Below the pieces are notes generated by a model. That model was not told where the DNA came from. It saw nothing but the letters and a program-made list of their open reading frames with translations, and ran no database searches. Position numbers and translations under genes: made by a program. This document shows, one piece after another, positions 15,694-24,637 of a stretch of DNA of 39,945 nt. Source of the DNA: an uncultured Verrucomicrobia subdivision 3 bacterium (GTDB lineage: Bacteria; Verrucomicrobiota; Verrucomicrobiia; Limisphaerales; UBA11358); contig CAIKKJ010000062.1 of the NCBI GenBank assembly GCA_903827955.1, positions 1 through 39,945 on the forward strand, written 5' to 3'. How positions within the stretch are numbered: position 1 is the first letter of the stretch; each line of letters begins with the position of its first letter.

Positions 15694-15831
15694 CGCGAAA
15701 AAAGTGCAGAAAACAAAGGGAATTTACACTGCCCTTGGCACGGACAGGCAAATGTTTCCGGTCAGGGCGGAACTGCTAGGAAATTTTTGTCAGCCGGCGG
15801 CTGGAAAACGGGAAGGCGAAACTAGAAAAAT

Positions 15832-17238
15832 TCAACCTTCGACAACTTCTGCTTCGTCCTCGGACTTGGGCGTGGTGCCGTTGATTTCGTGGAGCTTGTT
15901 GCGAAGGGTGCGGATGCTCATGTTTAGCACCTTGGCGGCGTGGGTGCGGTTGCCGCCGCAATGGTTCATGGCGGCGAGGATGTGTCGCTTTTCCATTTCC
16001 GCGAGCGTCAGCAGTCCGCCGCTGGCGTTGTAGCCGGAGAGAAAATCTCCGCCATCGCCGCTGTTTTCGGGCGGGGCGGCCATGCCAAGGTGTTCGGGTT
16101 CGAGCATCCCGTTTTCGCCGCACAAAATGACGGCGCGTTCGATGACATTCTGGAGTTCGCGGACGTTGCCGGGCCAGTCATGCTGGCGCAACGTGTGCAG
16201 TGCGGCCTCGGTGAAGCCTTTGACATGGACGCCGTGTTTGCGGGCAAAGCGGCGCATGAATTCGCCCGCCAGTTCGGGAATGTCTTCGCGCCGTTCGCGC
16301 AGGGGCGGGACGTGGACGGGCACGACGTTCAGGCGGAAATATAAATCCTGACGAAATTCTTTCTTCTCCACGCTCTGTTGCAAATCGCGGTTGGTGGTGG
16401 CGATGACGCGCACGTCCACCTTGATGGTGCGGTTGCCGCCGACGCGTTCGAGTTCGCGTTCCTGCAATACGCGCAGGAGTTTGGCCTGCACCGCCGGTGA
16501 AATTTCACTGATCTCATCCAGCAAAATCGTGCCGGTATGCGCGAGTTCAAAGCGGCCTTCGCGCTTGGTCATCGCGCCGGTGAAGGCACCTTTTTCGTGG
16601 CCGAAGAATTCGCTTTCGATGAGATTTTCGGGGACCGCTGCGCAGTTCACCTTGATGAAGGCGGCCTCGGCGCGCGGGCTTTCGCGGTAGAGCGCGCGGG
16701 CGACGAGTTCCTTGCCGGTGCCGCTTTCGCCGTGGATCAAAACGGTGGCCTGCGTGCGCGCAACTTTGCGGATGAGCTGGCGGAGGTTTTCCATGGACGG
16801 ACTGCGGCCGATAAGTTCGCGTTCGTCGTCGTCGGATTCCTGGCTCAAGAAATGGTTGACCTTGACGAGCTGGGAAAATTCCTGCGCCTTGCGGAGCGTG
16901 ACTTCGATCTGCTCGGTGGAAAACGGTTTGATGAGATAATCAAACGAACCGTTCTTCATGCACTCGACGGCGGACTCGACGGAGCCGAAGCCGGTCATGA
17001 CCACGGCGAGCGGGCGTTGCGGGCGCGTCTGCAATTCCTTGAGAAGTTCGATGCTGTCGCCATCGGGCAACCGCATGTCCATGAAAATCAAATCAAAGCT
17101 GTCGCGCCCCAGCGCGTCGCGCGCAGCGGCGATGGTTGGCGCGGTAACGACATCGAGCTTCTGGCGGCGGAGAAAGTTTTCGAGGTTGGCGCGGACAATC
17201 GCGTCGTCTTCGAGGACTATGACTTTCTCGATGGACAT
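15832..17238 (-). CDS. sigma-54-dependent response regulator (NtrC family), probable flagellar activator
   Basis: A 468-aa regulator with an N-terminal receiver domain (phosphoacceptor D54 in FMDMRLPDGD), a sigma-54 AAA+ domain (Walker A GESGTGKE, GAFTGA loop intact) and a Fis-type helix-turn-helix at the C-terminus (NRTHAAKVLNMSIRTLRNK). It should activate sigma-54 RNA polymerase by ATP hydrolysis when phosphorylated. The sigma-54 promoter of flgB lies just downstream, so the flagellar operon is its likely target, as for FlgR or FleQ-type regulators. No histidine kinase partner is in the window. Confidence 0.95.
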   Translation of the reverse strand: MSIEKVIVLEDDAIVRANLENFLRRQKLDVVTAPTIAAARDALGRDSFDLIFMDMRLPDGDSIELLKELQTRPQRPLAVVMTGFGSVESAVECMKNGSFDYLIKPFSTEQIEVTLRKAQEFSQLVKVNHFLSQESDDDERELIGRSPSMENLRQLIRKVARTQATVLIHGESGTGKELVARALYRESPRAEAAFIKVNCAAVPENLIESEFFGHEKGAFTGAMTKREGRFELAHTGTILLDEISEISPAVQAKLLRVLQERELERVGGNRTIKVDVRVIATTNRDLQQSVEKKEFRQDLYFRLNVVPVHVPPLRERREDIPELAGEFMRRFARKHGVHVKGFTEAALHTLRQHDWPGNVRELQNVIERAVILCGENGMLEPEHLGMAAPPENSGDGGDFLSGYNASGGLLTLAEMEKRHILAAMNHCGGNRTHAAKVLNMSIRTLRNKLHEINGTTPKSEDEAEVVEG

Positions 17239-17241
17239 AGT

Positions 17242-17679
17242 TTAGGCGGTGGCGTGGCGGCGGTAGAGGCTGGCCACAAAGTTGGGCTGTTGGGCGGCGG
17301 CCGGCGGCTGATGGGCCGGCGGAATCAGGCCGCGGCGCAGCATTTCCTGCTGGTTTTCGCGGTCAAGCATGAGGATGCGCGGAAGCAAGTTTTGGATTTC
17401 CTGGAACAAATTTTTGATTTCCCCGCAGCGGTCGCGTTCGGCTGGCACCATTTTTTGCCAAGCATCGCGACAGGTGCGTAATTTGATTAAGACCGAATCC
17501 AAACGCGGGAGCAAGTGCTTTCTTTGGTCGTCATATTCGCCCGCCTGCCAGGCGGAAGCGCCACGCAGCAGTCGGTTTTCCATTGTGAATAGCGCGAGAC
17601 ATTCGTGGCAAATATCGAGATGTGAACGCAGCTCGCGGGCCAGCTCGACAAAAAAATTGGATTGGGCAGGGGCGTTCAT
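17242..17679 (-). CDS. FlgN-like flagellar export chaperone (tentative)
   Basis: A 145-aa mostly helical protein with long amphipathic helices (residues about 8-110: FVELARELRSHLDICHECLA, then DSVLIKLRTCRDAWQKMVP) and a proline-rich end. Size, helical content and position next to the flagellar regulator resemble FlgN/FlgN-like chaperones, but no diagnostic motif can be read by eye. It overlaps the TPR gene upstream by ATGA and is followed 3 bp later by the regulator gene, so the three should be one operon. Confidence 0.5.
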   Translation of the reverse strand: MNAPAQSNFFVELARELRSHLDICHECLALFTMENRLLRGASAWQAGEYDDQRKHLLPRLDSVLIKLRTCRDAWQKMVPAERDRCGEIKNLFQEIQNLLPRILMLDRENQQEMLRRGLIPPAHQPPAAAQQPNFVASLYRRHATA

Positions 17680-18938
17680 TGTTTGGAAAGGCTGGGATCG
17701 GAATTGGTGGCGGCGCCGGGGTTGTGTGGCCGGGTGAATTCTTCGGCGCGGTTTTGGAACTGCAGAAAATTAAGCCGCCATTGCGCCATTTCTGCGACCG
17801 CCTTGAGTCCAGGTGGCACGTTGGTGCCGAGCTGCGGGGTGGCGTTGGTGATGGTGCGGTAAGCGGTGATGGCGTTCGCGGGCTGCAACAATTTTTCGTA
17901 GGTGATGCCGACCTGATAATTCACCGGCAACTGCCACGCGGGCGCCGGATCAAGTTTTGCGAGTGTGAGATAGACTTCCAGCGCTTTCACATAATCGCCT
18001 TCCTGATACAGCGCATTGCCGATTTCATTGCCGACACGCTGTTGCCAGTAGGTCCAGACTTCGGGATGATCCTTCGTTTTTTCGCGCTCCTCTTTCAGAA
18101 AAACCATCACTTGCTGGAGTGCTTCGTTGTTGCGGTTGAGTCCTTTCAACGCCTGCGCCAGATGGTAGCGCACTTCCGGTTCCTCGGAAGAATCGCCGTG
18201 GTGCGTGAGGAAATCTTGCGACTGCGTGGCCGCCTCGTCGTAGCGTTTCAAGGCCACGAGCGAGCGGATGAGGCGGAATTGAATCTGCGCCAAATCAAGT
18301 TCCGATGAATCCTGCTTGAGCAGGCGTGAGTAATATTCCGCCGCCTCGGCAAATTTGCCGATGAGATAATGCGTCTCGGCAATCTCCACCTGCGCCTGCA
18401 GCACGAGCCGTTTGAAATACGGAAGCTGTTCGTCCTTGATGGACAGCGCGGAGGTCATGACGCTGTAAAATTTAGCCAGCGCCATCTGGTTCATGCCCAT
18501 CGCGCGGAAAATCTGGCCCTGATGCAGGCAGATTTCCGGCATGCGGGTATCGTTATTCCAGCGTTGCTGGTATTGGGTAAAGATGGACTGCGCGCGCGGC
18601 AGGTCATTTTCCGCCTGCACAGCCTGGCCCATTTCAAACAGCGCCGTTTTTTGGAGGTCATCCGGCGCATCCTCGGAAAGCACCAGCAGGAAATTTTTTT
18701 CCGCCTGTTTGTAATCGCGTGTGCTGGCGGCAAACCGCGCAGTGGACAGGGCGAATTTGATTTGATCCAACCGTTTCACCGCCGTCTGGTTGGTTTCCTT
18801 CGCGGAAATTTCCGGCAACAGCGCCGGGCCATTCACTTCCTGCGCCATGGCGTGTTCGGCGGCCAGCACCAGCAACAACATAGCCGCCAAAACTACGTTT
18901 CGGCGGAGGCTGGGCCGTTGCTTTTGCCGTCGGGTCAT
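17676..18938 (-). CDS. exported TPR-repeat protein of the flagellar cluster
   Basis: A 420-aa protein with an N-terminal signal (VVLAAMLLLVLAAEHAMAQ) and tetratricopeptide-like helix pairs through the rest (TRDYKQAEKNFLLVLSED, LIGKFAEAAEYYSRLLKQD, YQEGDYVKALEVYLTLAKL). It should sit in the periplasm and serve as a protein-binding scaffold. The ATG at 18938 overlaps the previous gene's stop. No flagellar family name can be given, but the operon position suggests a part in motility or its assembly. Confidence 0.75.
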   Translation of the reverse strand: MTRRQKQRPSLRRNVVLAAMLLLVLAAEHAMAQEVNGPALLPEISAKETNQTAVKRLDQIKFALSTARFAASTRDYKQAEKNFLLVLSEDAPDDLQKTALFEMGQAVQAENDLPRAQSIFTQYQQRWNNDTRMPEICLHQGQIFRAMGMNQMALAKFYSVMTSALSIKDEQLPYFKRLVLQAQVEIAETHYLIGKFAEAAEYYSRLLKQDSSELDLAQIQFRLIRSLVALKRYDEAATQSQDFLTHHGDSSEEPEVRYHLAQALKGLNRNNEALQQVMVFLKEEREKTKDHPEVWTYWQQRVGNEIGNALYQEGDYVKALEVYLTLAKLDPAPAWQLPVNYQVGITYEKLLQPANAITAYRTITNATPQLGTNVPPGLKAVAEMAQWRLNFLQFQNRAEEFTRPHNPGAATNSDPSLSKQ

Positions 18939-19438
18939 TTGACGATGTATTCCGCGTGACTGGATTTTTGAACTTGCAGGAGCGGGGGAACAAAACCGAC
19001 ATGGAACGGCGCAGGAATCACCACGCCGTTGGTGCAAAACAGAACTGGAGTAAAATACGCCGCGAGCATTTCCGGCGTGATGCTCAAGAAATCCGGCGTG
19101 GATAGTGCAAAGATGGATGCGCCTGTGGAACTATCCAGGGGACTGGCCGCGCCAATAGTTACTGCCGGCAACGTGCCAAAAGCGTTGGTGACCGCCGTGC
19201 TGACTTCTGGTTGGCTGTTCGTGCAGTTCAAATCGCTGGCACTGGCCACCGTTACCTTGCTGGCGGCAACCGCCATGACTGGCGCGAGCTTGGGCGGTTT
19301 CACGGCCAGCACCCGCAGCGAAGTCGGCCCGGTGAGGGGCAGGTAGGCCATGCCGGCGCGGGCGACGGTGGCGACGCTGATGGCCAATATCAATGCTTTG
19401 AAGAGCCCGAATGCGGTTTGTCCGTGATTTGTAATCAT
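18935..19438 (-). CDS. small exported protein of unknown function
   Basis: A 167-aa protein with a signal peptide (FKALILAISVATVARAG, cleavage near residue 28) and a low-complexity Ala/Thr/Ser/Pro-rich mature part with only two cysteines. I do not recognise a family. It is the first gene of a four-gene minus-strand operon (this gene, TPR protein, FlgN-like protein, sigma-54 regulator), joined to the TPR gene by ATGA. The C-terminal part (FTPVLFCTNGVVIPAPFHVG) looks structured. Confidence 0.65.
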   Translation of the reverse strand: MITNHGQTAFGLFKALILAISVATVARAGMAYLPLTGPTSLRVLAVKPPKLAPVMAVAASKVTVASASDLNCTNSQPEVSTAVTNAFGTLPAVTIGAASPLDSSTGASIFALSTPDFLSITPEMLAAYFTPVLFCTNGVVIPAPFHVGFVPPLLQVQKSSHAEYIVK

Positions 19439-19568
19439 AATCCGGCGTGATGCGACGCCACGGTGTCATCGGAACTTTTCGCGGGGGCTTGAGGGAAACT
19501 TTTCAGTTTGGAAAAATTATTTATTCAAGTTCAAGCGGTTCGGTTTAACGCCGATAACTTCAATAGCT

Positions 19569-20498
19569 TTGAACACAAATTCGTATCCTGTGCCAGTCAT
19601 TGCCCCCAACCACATTGCTCGGCTTAGCGCCGGCGAGATTCAGTCGCAACTTGCGCGCTGTCCTTCCCTGCCGTCGCTTGGCAGCATCAATAAGGCGCTC
19701 CAAGGATTGCTGCTTACGGAGCAACGCTACACCGCGCAGATCGCCGAAATCATCCGCCGCGATCCCAGCTTGACCTCGCGTTTGTTGCGGCTGGTGAACT
19801 CTGTCTACTTCGGTCTCAATACACCCGTCAACAGCATTGAGGAAGCTGTGTTTTATCTCGGCGTGCGGCAGATCCGCCAGCTCGCAATGGTCACGCCTGT
19901 CATCGAAGATTTTCAGCGGCTCACCAAGCAGTGTAATTTTCCTTGGCGCGAATTTTGGCAGCATTGCATCGGCACGGCAATCATGACGCGCGAAGTCACC
20001 GCCAATGTTCCCGGCCCGACGGAAGATTCCGATTATGTCGCCGGCCTCGTTCATGACGTGGGTAAAATCGTCATGGCTTGGACATTCCCTGATCATTTTT
20101 CAGAAATCCACCGCCGCGCGCAAGCCGGGACGACGCCGGTTTCTGAACTGGAAGAGGAAATTCTTGGGGTGAACCATTCCGAACTTGGCGCGCTTTACCT
20201 CGAACGCCATCGTTTGCCGGAGCTGATGATTTATTCCGCGCGCTACCATCATTATCCAGAGAAAGCGCCGCAGCATCGCCATGTCATCGCCGCCGTGCAG
20301 GTCGCGGACTTGCTGTTGCGCAGTGAAGGCATCGGTATCAGTGGCGACTATACGCCGGTCACCCGCGAGCAATGTTTCTGCGCGCCCGTCTGGAACCTGT
20401 TGCTTGGCGGCGTGCCGGAAACCGAACAGCCGCTGACCAAGGCCGCTATTTCGCGCACGCTCGAACAGATTCCCGTCATGCTCGAAGGCATGGTGTGA
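19569..20498 (+). CDS. HDOD-domain signalling protein
   Basis: A 309-aa HDOD protein. The domain covers about residues 30-230 (LPSLGSINKALQGLLL, DPSLTSRLLRLVNSVYFG, FYLGVRQIRQLAM). HDOD proteins are catalytically inactive relatives of HD-GYP phosphodiesterases that act in signalling and motility control. Here the GLVHDVGKIVM segment keeps an HD pair. The start is uncertain: TTG at 19569 opens the frame, and GTG at 19590 is possible. It stands alone between the flagellar cluster and the CvpA-like gene. Confidence 0.85.
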   Translation: MNTNSYPVPVIAPNHIARLSAGEIQSQLARCPSLPSLGSINKALQGLLLTEQRYTAQIAEIIRRDPSLTSRLLRLVNSVYFGLNTPVNSIEEAVFYLGVRQIRQLAMVTPVIEDFQRLTKQCNFPWREFWQHCIGTAIMTREVTANVPGPTEDSDYVAGLVHDVGKIVMAWTFPDHFSEIHRRAQAGTTPVSELEEEILGVNHSELGALYLERHRLPELMIYSARYHHYPEKAPQHRHVIAAVQVADLLLRSEGIGISGDYTPVTREQCFCAPVWNLLLGGVPETEQPLTKAAISRTLEQIPVMLEGMV

Positions 20499-20556
20499 AC
20501 CGGGTGTTTAAAAATTTTCGTCGTGCATTTTCCGGCGGATGATTTTTAATGGCGGC

Positions 20557-21786
20557 ATGACCATTTGGATTCTGGCAGTTTTGGTGATTGCCGCCACGGC
20601 CTTGGCCGGTTGGCGTCAGGGCGGCATCCGCGCGGCGATCGCGTTCGCGGGTATTTTGTTTGCGACGTTGCTCTGCGTGCCGGTCGGGAAATTATTTCAT
20701 CTGCTGCTGCCGGTGCTGGGCACGACGAATCCGATCGCCGTCTGGGCGCTGTCGCCGGTGTGCGGCTTCATCGTGGTTTCCATCATCTTCTCGGTCATCG
20801 CCTTCAACGTGCATCGCAAGGTAGATGTTTATTATCGCTATCAGGCGGGTGATCTGAGGCTGGCCTTGTGGGAACGGCTCAACGCGCGCCTCGGCATCTG
20901 CGTGGGCATTTTGAATGGCGTGATTTATTTCATCCTCATCAGCTTCCTGCTGTTCAACCTCACTTATTGGACGACGCAGGTTTCCGCCGGCACGAAGCAG
21001 CCGTCCATTTTGATCCGGCTGGTGAACGGCGCTGGCGAAGGCATGCAAACGACCGGCTTCGCGCCCGCCGCGGCGGCGGTGGGCAAATTGGATCCGAAAT
21101 TTTACAAGTTCGCCGACCTGTCCGGCTTCCTGATGCAGAACCCGCAGACGGCCCCGCGCCTCGCGGCGTATCCGGCGCTGACGTCGTTGTGGGAGCGCGA
21201 TGACATGCAGGGATTGGTGAATGACAGCGTGCTGACCAATGCCCTCGCCAGCGGTGCAGCCATCGGCGAGATCATGAACAATTCATCGGTGCAGGAATTT
21301 TTGAAGAACAAAGATCTGCTCAAGCGTGTCAGCAGTATTTTTGAAACCAATCTTGACGACCTCACCGAATATCTCAAGACCGGCAAATCCGCAAAATACG
21401 ACGGCGAAAAAATTCTCGGCAAATGGGAGTTTAATCCCGCCGTCACACTTGCGTGGTTGCGCCAGAGCCAGCCGAAGATCACGGCCAAGGAAATGGCTGG
21501 CGTTCGGGCGCTCTGGACGGCGGCTTATGCGCAGACCACCTTGCTCGTCACGGCGGACAATTTAGTATTCGTGAAAAACTTTCCGCACTTCCAGTCGCAG
21601 CCCGGCGGTCAATCACCCTTTACGCCGGAAAACTGGAATGGCGACTGGAGCATTGACGGTAACAGCTACTCATTGCATCTCGCGCTGGGCGGGCAGGATA
21701 AATTTCTGACGGCCACGACTACGGATGGCTTGCGCCTTTCGGTGAAAGATGGACGGAATCTCCTGATGTTCAACCATGTCGATTAA
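20557..21786 (+). CDS. CvpA-like membrane protein with a long C-terminal domain
   Basis: A 409-aa protein. The N-terminal 150 residues hold four or so membrane segments with the CvpA look (WILAVLVIAATALAGWRQGG, VCGFIVVSIIFSVIAF, GILNGVIYFILISFLLFNL). The remaining 260 residues are soluble, without a motif I recognise; the last part suggests a small beta-rich domain (WNGDWSIDGNSYSLHLALGG). CvpA proteins affect membrane and envelope functions. A second possible ATG at 20539 would add six residues. Confidence 0.7.
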   Translation: MTIWILAVLVIAATALAGWRQGGIRAAIAFAGILFATLLCVPVGKLFHLLLPVLGTTNPIAVWALSPVCGFIVVSIIFSVIAFNVHRKVDVYYRYQAGDLRLALWERLNARLGICVGILNGVIYFILISFLLFNLTYWTTQVSAGTKQPSILIRLVNGAGEGMQTTGFAPAAAAVGKLDPKFYKFADLSGFLMQNPQTAPRLAAYPALTSLWERDDMQGLVNDSVLTNALASGAAIGEIMNNSSVQEFLKNKDLLKRVSSIFETNLDDLTEYLKTGKSAKYDGEKILGKWEFNPAVTLAWLRQSQPKITAKEMAGVRALWTAAYAQTTLLVTADNLVFVKNFPHFQSQPGGQSPFTPENWNGDWSIDGNSYSLHLALGGQDKFLTATTTDGLRLSVKDGRNLLMFNHVD

Positions 21787-21884
21787 AATCAGGACGCGGT
21801 TTCCGCTTTGGGACACAAAAAACCACTGATTTATTGGTTTTTGCGCATATTTTCCTCCGGCTTGCTTCCTGCTTATAGGTTGGC

Positions 21885-22355
21885 ATGAGCTTGAGCTTTG
21901 CCGACATTTTTTCTGCCGTAGTGAAATTACGACGTATCATCGCCGTGGTTTCCATCGTGGCTGGCGCAGGCTACAAGCTGGGGCCGGTGGCTTGGCACAA
22001 ATTCAACCCCAAGCAGGCACCTGTTACCGTGCCGGTTATGGCCGCAGCGGTTGTCTCGACGAATTCTGTTGTCGTAAAAACCTCCCAAACCTCCCCGCAT
22101 GATCTGGGCGAGGTGACGCTCACAAATCATTACGAAACCTGCATGCACCTTGGCGGCGGGAAAAACTGCCTGGTGACTCCGCGGGTGCTTGACAACCATA
22201 ATGTCGAACTGACCCTCTCGCTCGAAACCCGCACGTCTGGCGGCAAAGTGCACGATCTGACCGTCACGCAGGTCACCGCCAAAACTGGCAAGCCGATGGA
22301 AGTGGCCGTAGGTGATTTTCAATTCTCGATGACGCCCAAGCTGGCTTCCGAATAA
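21885..22355 (+). CDS. membrane-anchored protein of unknown function
   Basis: A 156-aa protein with a hydrophobic N-terminal segment (IIAVVSIVAGAGYKLGPVAW, about residues 18-37) and a beta-rich extracytoplasmic domain (HDLGEVTLTNHYETCMHLG, VELTLSLETRTSGGKVHDLT). Two cysteines (C84 and C93) could form a disulfide. I do not recognise a family. It is monocistronic, 98 bp after the CvpA-like gene, and is followed by the hairpin at 22380-22407. Confidence 0.6.
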   Translation: MSLSFADIFSAVVKLRRIIAVVSIVAGAGYKLGPVAWHKFNPKQAPVTVPVMAAAVVSTNSVVVKTSQTSPHDLGEVTLTNHYETCMHLGGGKNCLVTPRVLDNHNVELTLSLETRTSGGKVHDLTVTQVTAKTGKPMEVAVGDFQFSMTPKLASE

Positions 22356-22379
22356 AAACTTTGCGGTTTCTCACAAAAA

Positions 22380-22407
22380 ATCTCCAGACGCAGGTGCGTC
22401 CGGAGAT
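22380..22407 (-). terminator. intrinsic terminator (minus strand)
   Basis: An 11-bp stem with one mismatch: ATCTCCAGACGC and GCGTCCGGAGAT around a short loop. Read on the minus strand, the stem is followed by TTTTTT, the classic intrinsic terminator layout. It can end the transcript of the tRNA-Pro and the small ORF. On the plus strand only a weak T-rich stretch follows, so it may also help end the 21885-22355 gene. Confidence 0.7.
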
Positions 22408-22458
22408 ATTTAGCTTTTGAAACTAACTGTCCCCTGCCCAAAAAACAGGCGAAATGTC

Positions 22459-22629
22459 TCAATGCGTGAGCAATGACTGGACCAACTTGGCCAGCACGCC
22501 AAAGGCACAGACCAGCACGATTGCGCCCCAGACATCTCCGCGCGCCGTTCGCAGCTGGTTCACTGACCAGACCAAGTTGAGCGAATGGAAAAATTCACTG
22601 CGTCCGGATTTGCGGTTTGTATGCAGCAT
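22459..22629 (-). CDS. possible 56-aa single-span membrane protein
   Basis: A short minus-strand frame starting at ATG 22627-22629 and ending at TGA 22459-22461. The product begins MLHTNRKSG and has one strong membrane segment, VWGAIVLVCAFGVLAKLVQ, at about residues 33-51, with a positively charged N-terminal half. It sits between tRNA-Pro (78 bp upstream) and an intrinsic terminator (52 bp downstream) on the same strand, which fits a real small gene. No ribosome-binding site is visible, and the true start could be a later GTG or TTG. Confidence 0.4.
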   Translation of the reverse strand: MLHTNRKSGRSEFFHSLNLVWSVNQLRTARGDVWGAIVLVCAFGVLAKLVQSLLTH

Positions 22630-22699
22630 GACAGTTTGATTGCAAACGCCATGCCAAGGTTCAATAAGAAAAAAGAAATCGAGTCTGGCAGGTATAAAA

Positions 22700-22777
22700 T
22701 GGTCGGGGTGGGGAGATTTGAACTCCCGACCTCTTGCACCCCAAGCAAGCGCGCTAGCCGGGCTACGCTACACCCCG
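22700..22777 (-). tRNA. tRNA-Pro (anticodon GGG)
   Basis: A complete cloverleaf on the minus strand. Acceptor stem CGGGGTG/CACCCCG, anticodon stem CTTGC/GCAAG with loop TTGGGGT (anticodon GGG), T arm GGGAG-TTCAAAT-CTCCC, discriminator A and an encoded CCA (22700-22702). Confidence 0.97.
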
Positions 22778-22841
22778 AACCATTGAAGCGCGGATAATAA
22801 CCATTTGCCGCGCCGATTCAATGACTGATTTGCGGTGTCCG

Positions 22842-23723
22842 CTATTTTTTCAACCCCAGCGCCCACTCGATGCCGCCGAGGACGTGCGCCTGGTAGGCTT
22901 TGGCAATTGCTACAGAATTTTTGCGGTTTTTCAGGTTCGGATCCGCGTCAATCACGTCTTCGCGATGGCCGAGCGAGGTGTAGAAAACCTTGCCCGCGCC
23001 GTAATCCTTGCACCAGCTCACGGCAAAATGGCCGCTCTGTTCTTGATGCTCGGGATGCTTGTCCATGATGAGCAGGTCGTGGACCTTCGCCGGGTCATAA
23101 CCTTTGAACTGATAAATTTCCTCGAGCGAAATGCTGAAAGAATTTCCGAGCATCGCCGTGGCCGGATGTGTCGCATCTTGATTCAAACAAATCACATTTG
23201 TCTGTGCGCCGTGATGCGCGAATTCGCCGCCGATCATTTCGGTGTATTCCGGCCAGCCGTGTATATCGCTCGCCGCGTGCAGGCCGATGAACGCATGGCC
23301 GGACTTGAGCCATTCAAAAAATCCTGCCGCATCCGGCAACGGCAACGGCTGATAGCCCGTGGTGCTGACGAACACCACGCCGTCGTAATTTTTCAAATTT
23401 TCTGGCGACAATTTTTTCAGCGAGGCCTTCAGGCTGTCCGTCCACTTCGCCTCGGCCTCGGCAAACGCCTTGGCTTCCTCCGGCGAGGCGTCATTTTTCA
23501 ATTTGGCGGGAAAGCCGGTCGGCGCGTGACCCGACGGTTGCTCCACTAAATCCACCGTGAACTCGCCGCTGTCCTTGGCCAGTTGCGACAACATTTTTTC
23601 CAGCGTCGGAATCGAGGCGTGGCGGAAGCCGGTCGTCGTGCTGACAACGAGCAGTTTTTTCGGCGCGGCTGACAATGTGGCGGCGGTTAAGGCGACGAGC
23701 GCGAGGGTGAAAATTTTTTTCAT
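22842..23723 (-). CDS. exported ThuA-domain protein
   Basis: A 293-aa ThuA-like protein with a signal peptide (LALVALTAATLSAAPKK). The class-I glutamine-amidotransferase-like fold covers most of the chain: LLVVSTTTGFRHASIP at the start, FIGLHAASDIHGWPEYTEM and GGEFAHHGAQ in the middle, and WCKDYGAGKVFYTSLGHRED later. ThuA was linked to trehalose utilisation; related domains in PVC bacteria accompany sugar-acting enzymes. It follows the DUF1080 gene on the same strand, a common pairing. Confidence 0.9.
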   Translation of the reverse strand: MKKIFTLALVALTAATLSAAPKKLLVVSTTTGFRHASIPTLEKMLSQLAKDSGEFTVDLVEQPSGHAPTGFPAKLKNDASPEEAKAFAEAEAKWTDSLKASLKKLSPENLKNYDGVVFVSTTGYQPLPLPDAAGFFEWLKSGHAFIGLHAASDIHGWPEYTEMIGGEFAHHGAQTNVICLNQDATHPATAMLGNSFSISLEEIYQFKGYDPAKVHDLLIMDKHPEHQEQSGHFAVSWCKDYGAGKVFYTSLGHREDVIDADPNLKNRKNSVAIAKAYQAHVLGGIEWALGLKK

Positions 23724-23750
23724 TTTTATTTTTTAATTTTGAATTTCCGA

Positions 23751-24614
23751 TCACGGTTCATTGACCAGCGGCACATTCCGCACCCAGATGTTGCGGAAGG
23801 AAACGGAGTTGTTGTGATATTGCAATGCCAGCGGCAGTTCCGCCGGATGCGCCGAGTATTTGCCGAGGCTTTTCCAGTTCGTCGCGCCGCGATACGCCTG
23901 ATGGTTTTGCACGACCACGCCGTTGAGCGTCGCGGTGAGATACGCGGGCGAAATTAATTTGCCGTCGGCAGCAAAGCGCGGCGCGGTGAAGATGCAATCG
24001 TAGGTGGACCACTCGCCGGGCGGACGACAGGCGTTCGCGAGCGCGGGATGCTGACCGTAAATGCCGCCCGTGCCACCGTCGGCGTAGGTCTTGTTGTTGT
24101 AGCAATCGAGAATCTGGATCTCATAAAGCCCCATGAAATAGATGCCACTGTTGCCACGACCTTGGCCGCTTTCCTTCGGCGGCGTTGGTTCTTTGAATTC
24201 CAAGTGCAATTGGATGTCGCCAAATTGATTCGTCGAAATGATGTCGCCTTTGGCGGAAGTGGCGATGCCATCGGCCACCGTCCATTGTGCGTCGCCGCCG
24301 GTTTTTTTGTCACGCCATTGGGACAGATCTTTGCCGTCGAACAAAACCACGGCATCGCTCGGCGGCGTGGCTTCCTGACTGAAAGTTTTTCCCGGTGTCA
24401 CGATGACTGGCTGCGGACGCGCGGGATCGTGGACGTGCCATTTGCCATCCGGCTGTAACGGCGTGTCTTGGAAACCCGCGACACCATCAATGGTGACCTC
24501 AACGTTTTTTCTCACCGCCGCTGCGGCTTGTGTAGTTTTCACCGGCTCTTTTTGGGTTGAACAGCCTGCCACGACAGCAGCCAGCAAGGTCAGAACAACA
24601 ATTTTATTTTTCAT
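23751..24614 (-). CDS. DUF1080 (3-keto-disaccharide hydrolase-like) lipoprotein
   Basis: A 287-aa DUF1080 protein with a lipobox (LAAVVAGCS, cysteine at about residue 18), so it is probably outer-membrane or periplasm anchored. The domain begins at VVLFDGKDLSQWRDKK and includes QGRGNSGIYFMGLYEIQILD and RPPGEWSTYDCIF, all family hallmarks. DUF1080 proteins have a concanavalin-like fold; some are 3-keto-glycoside hydrolases. The start ATG at 24614 gives a proper lipoprotein signal; an upstream frame to 24641 is rejected. It is part of a minus-strand carbohydrate block with ThuA and GH32. Confidence 0.9.
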   Translation of the reverse strand: MKNKIVVLTLLAAVVAGCSTQKEPVKTTQAAAAVRKNVEVTIDGVAGFQDTPLQPDGKWHVHDPARPQPVIVTPGKTFSQEATPPSDAVVLFDGKDLSQWRDKKTGGDAQWTVADGIATSAKGDIISTNQFGDIQLHLEFKEPTPPKESGQGRGNSGIYFMGLYEIQILDCYNNKTYADGGTGGIYGQHPALANACRPPGEWSTYDCIFTAPRFAADGKLISPAYLTATLNGVVVQNHQAYRGATNWKSLGKYSAHPAELPLALQYHNNSVSFRNIWVRNVPLVNEP

Positions 24615-24637
24615 TTTTTGGTTGGATTCGCTTTGGG

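Noticed and set aside
15736-15751. Second sigma-54-like TGGCAC on the plus strand
   Set aside because: The -12 element (GGCAA) does not fit TTGC, and the site faces away from any plausible target gene.
16537-17481. 314-aa plus-strand frame antisense to the sigma-54 regulator
   Set aside because: Shadow of the NtrC-type gene; no domain and biased composition.
22454-22639. 61-aa plus-strand frame in the tRNA-Pro region
   Set aside because: It is antisense to the more convincing 56-aa membrane protein and has no signal or domain.
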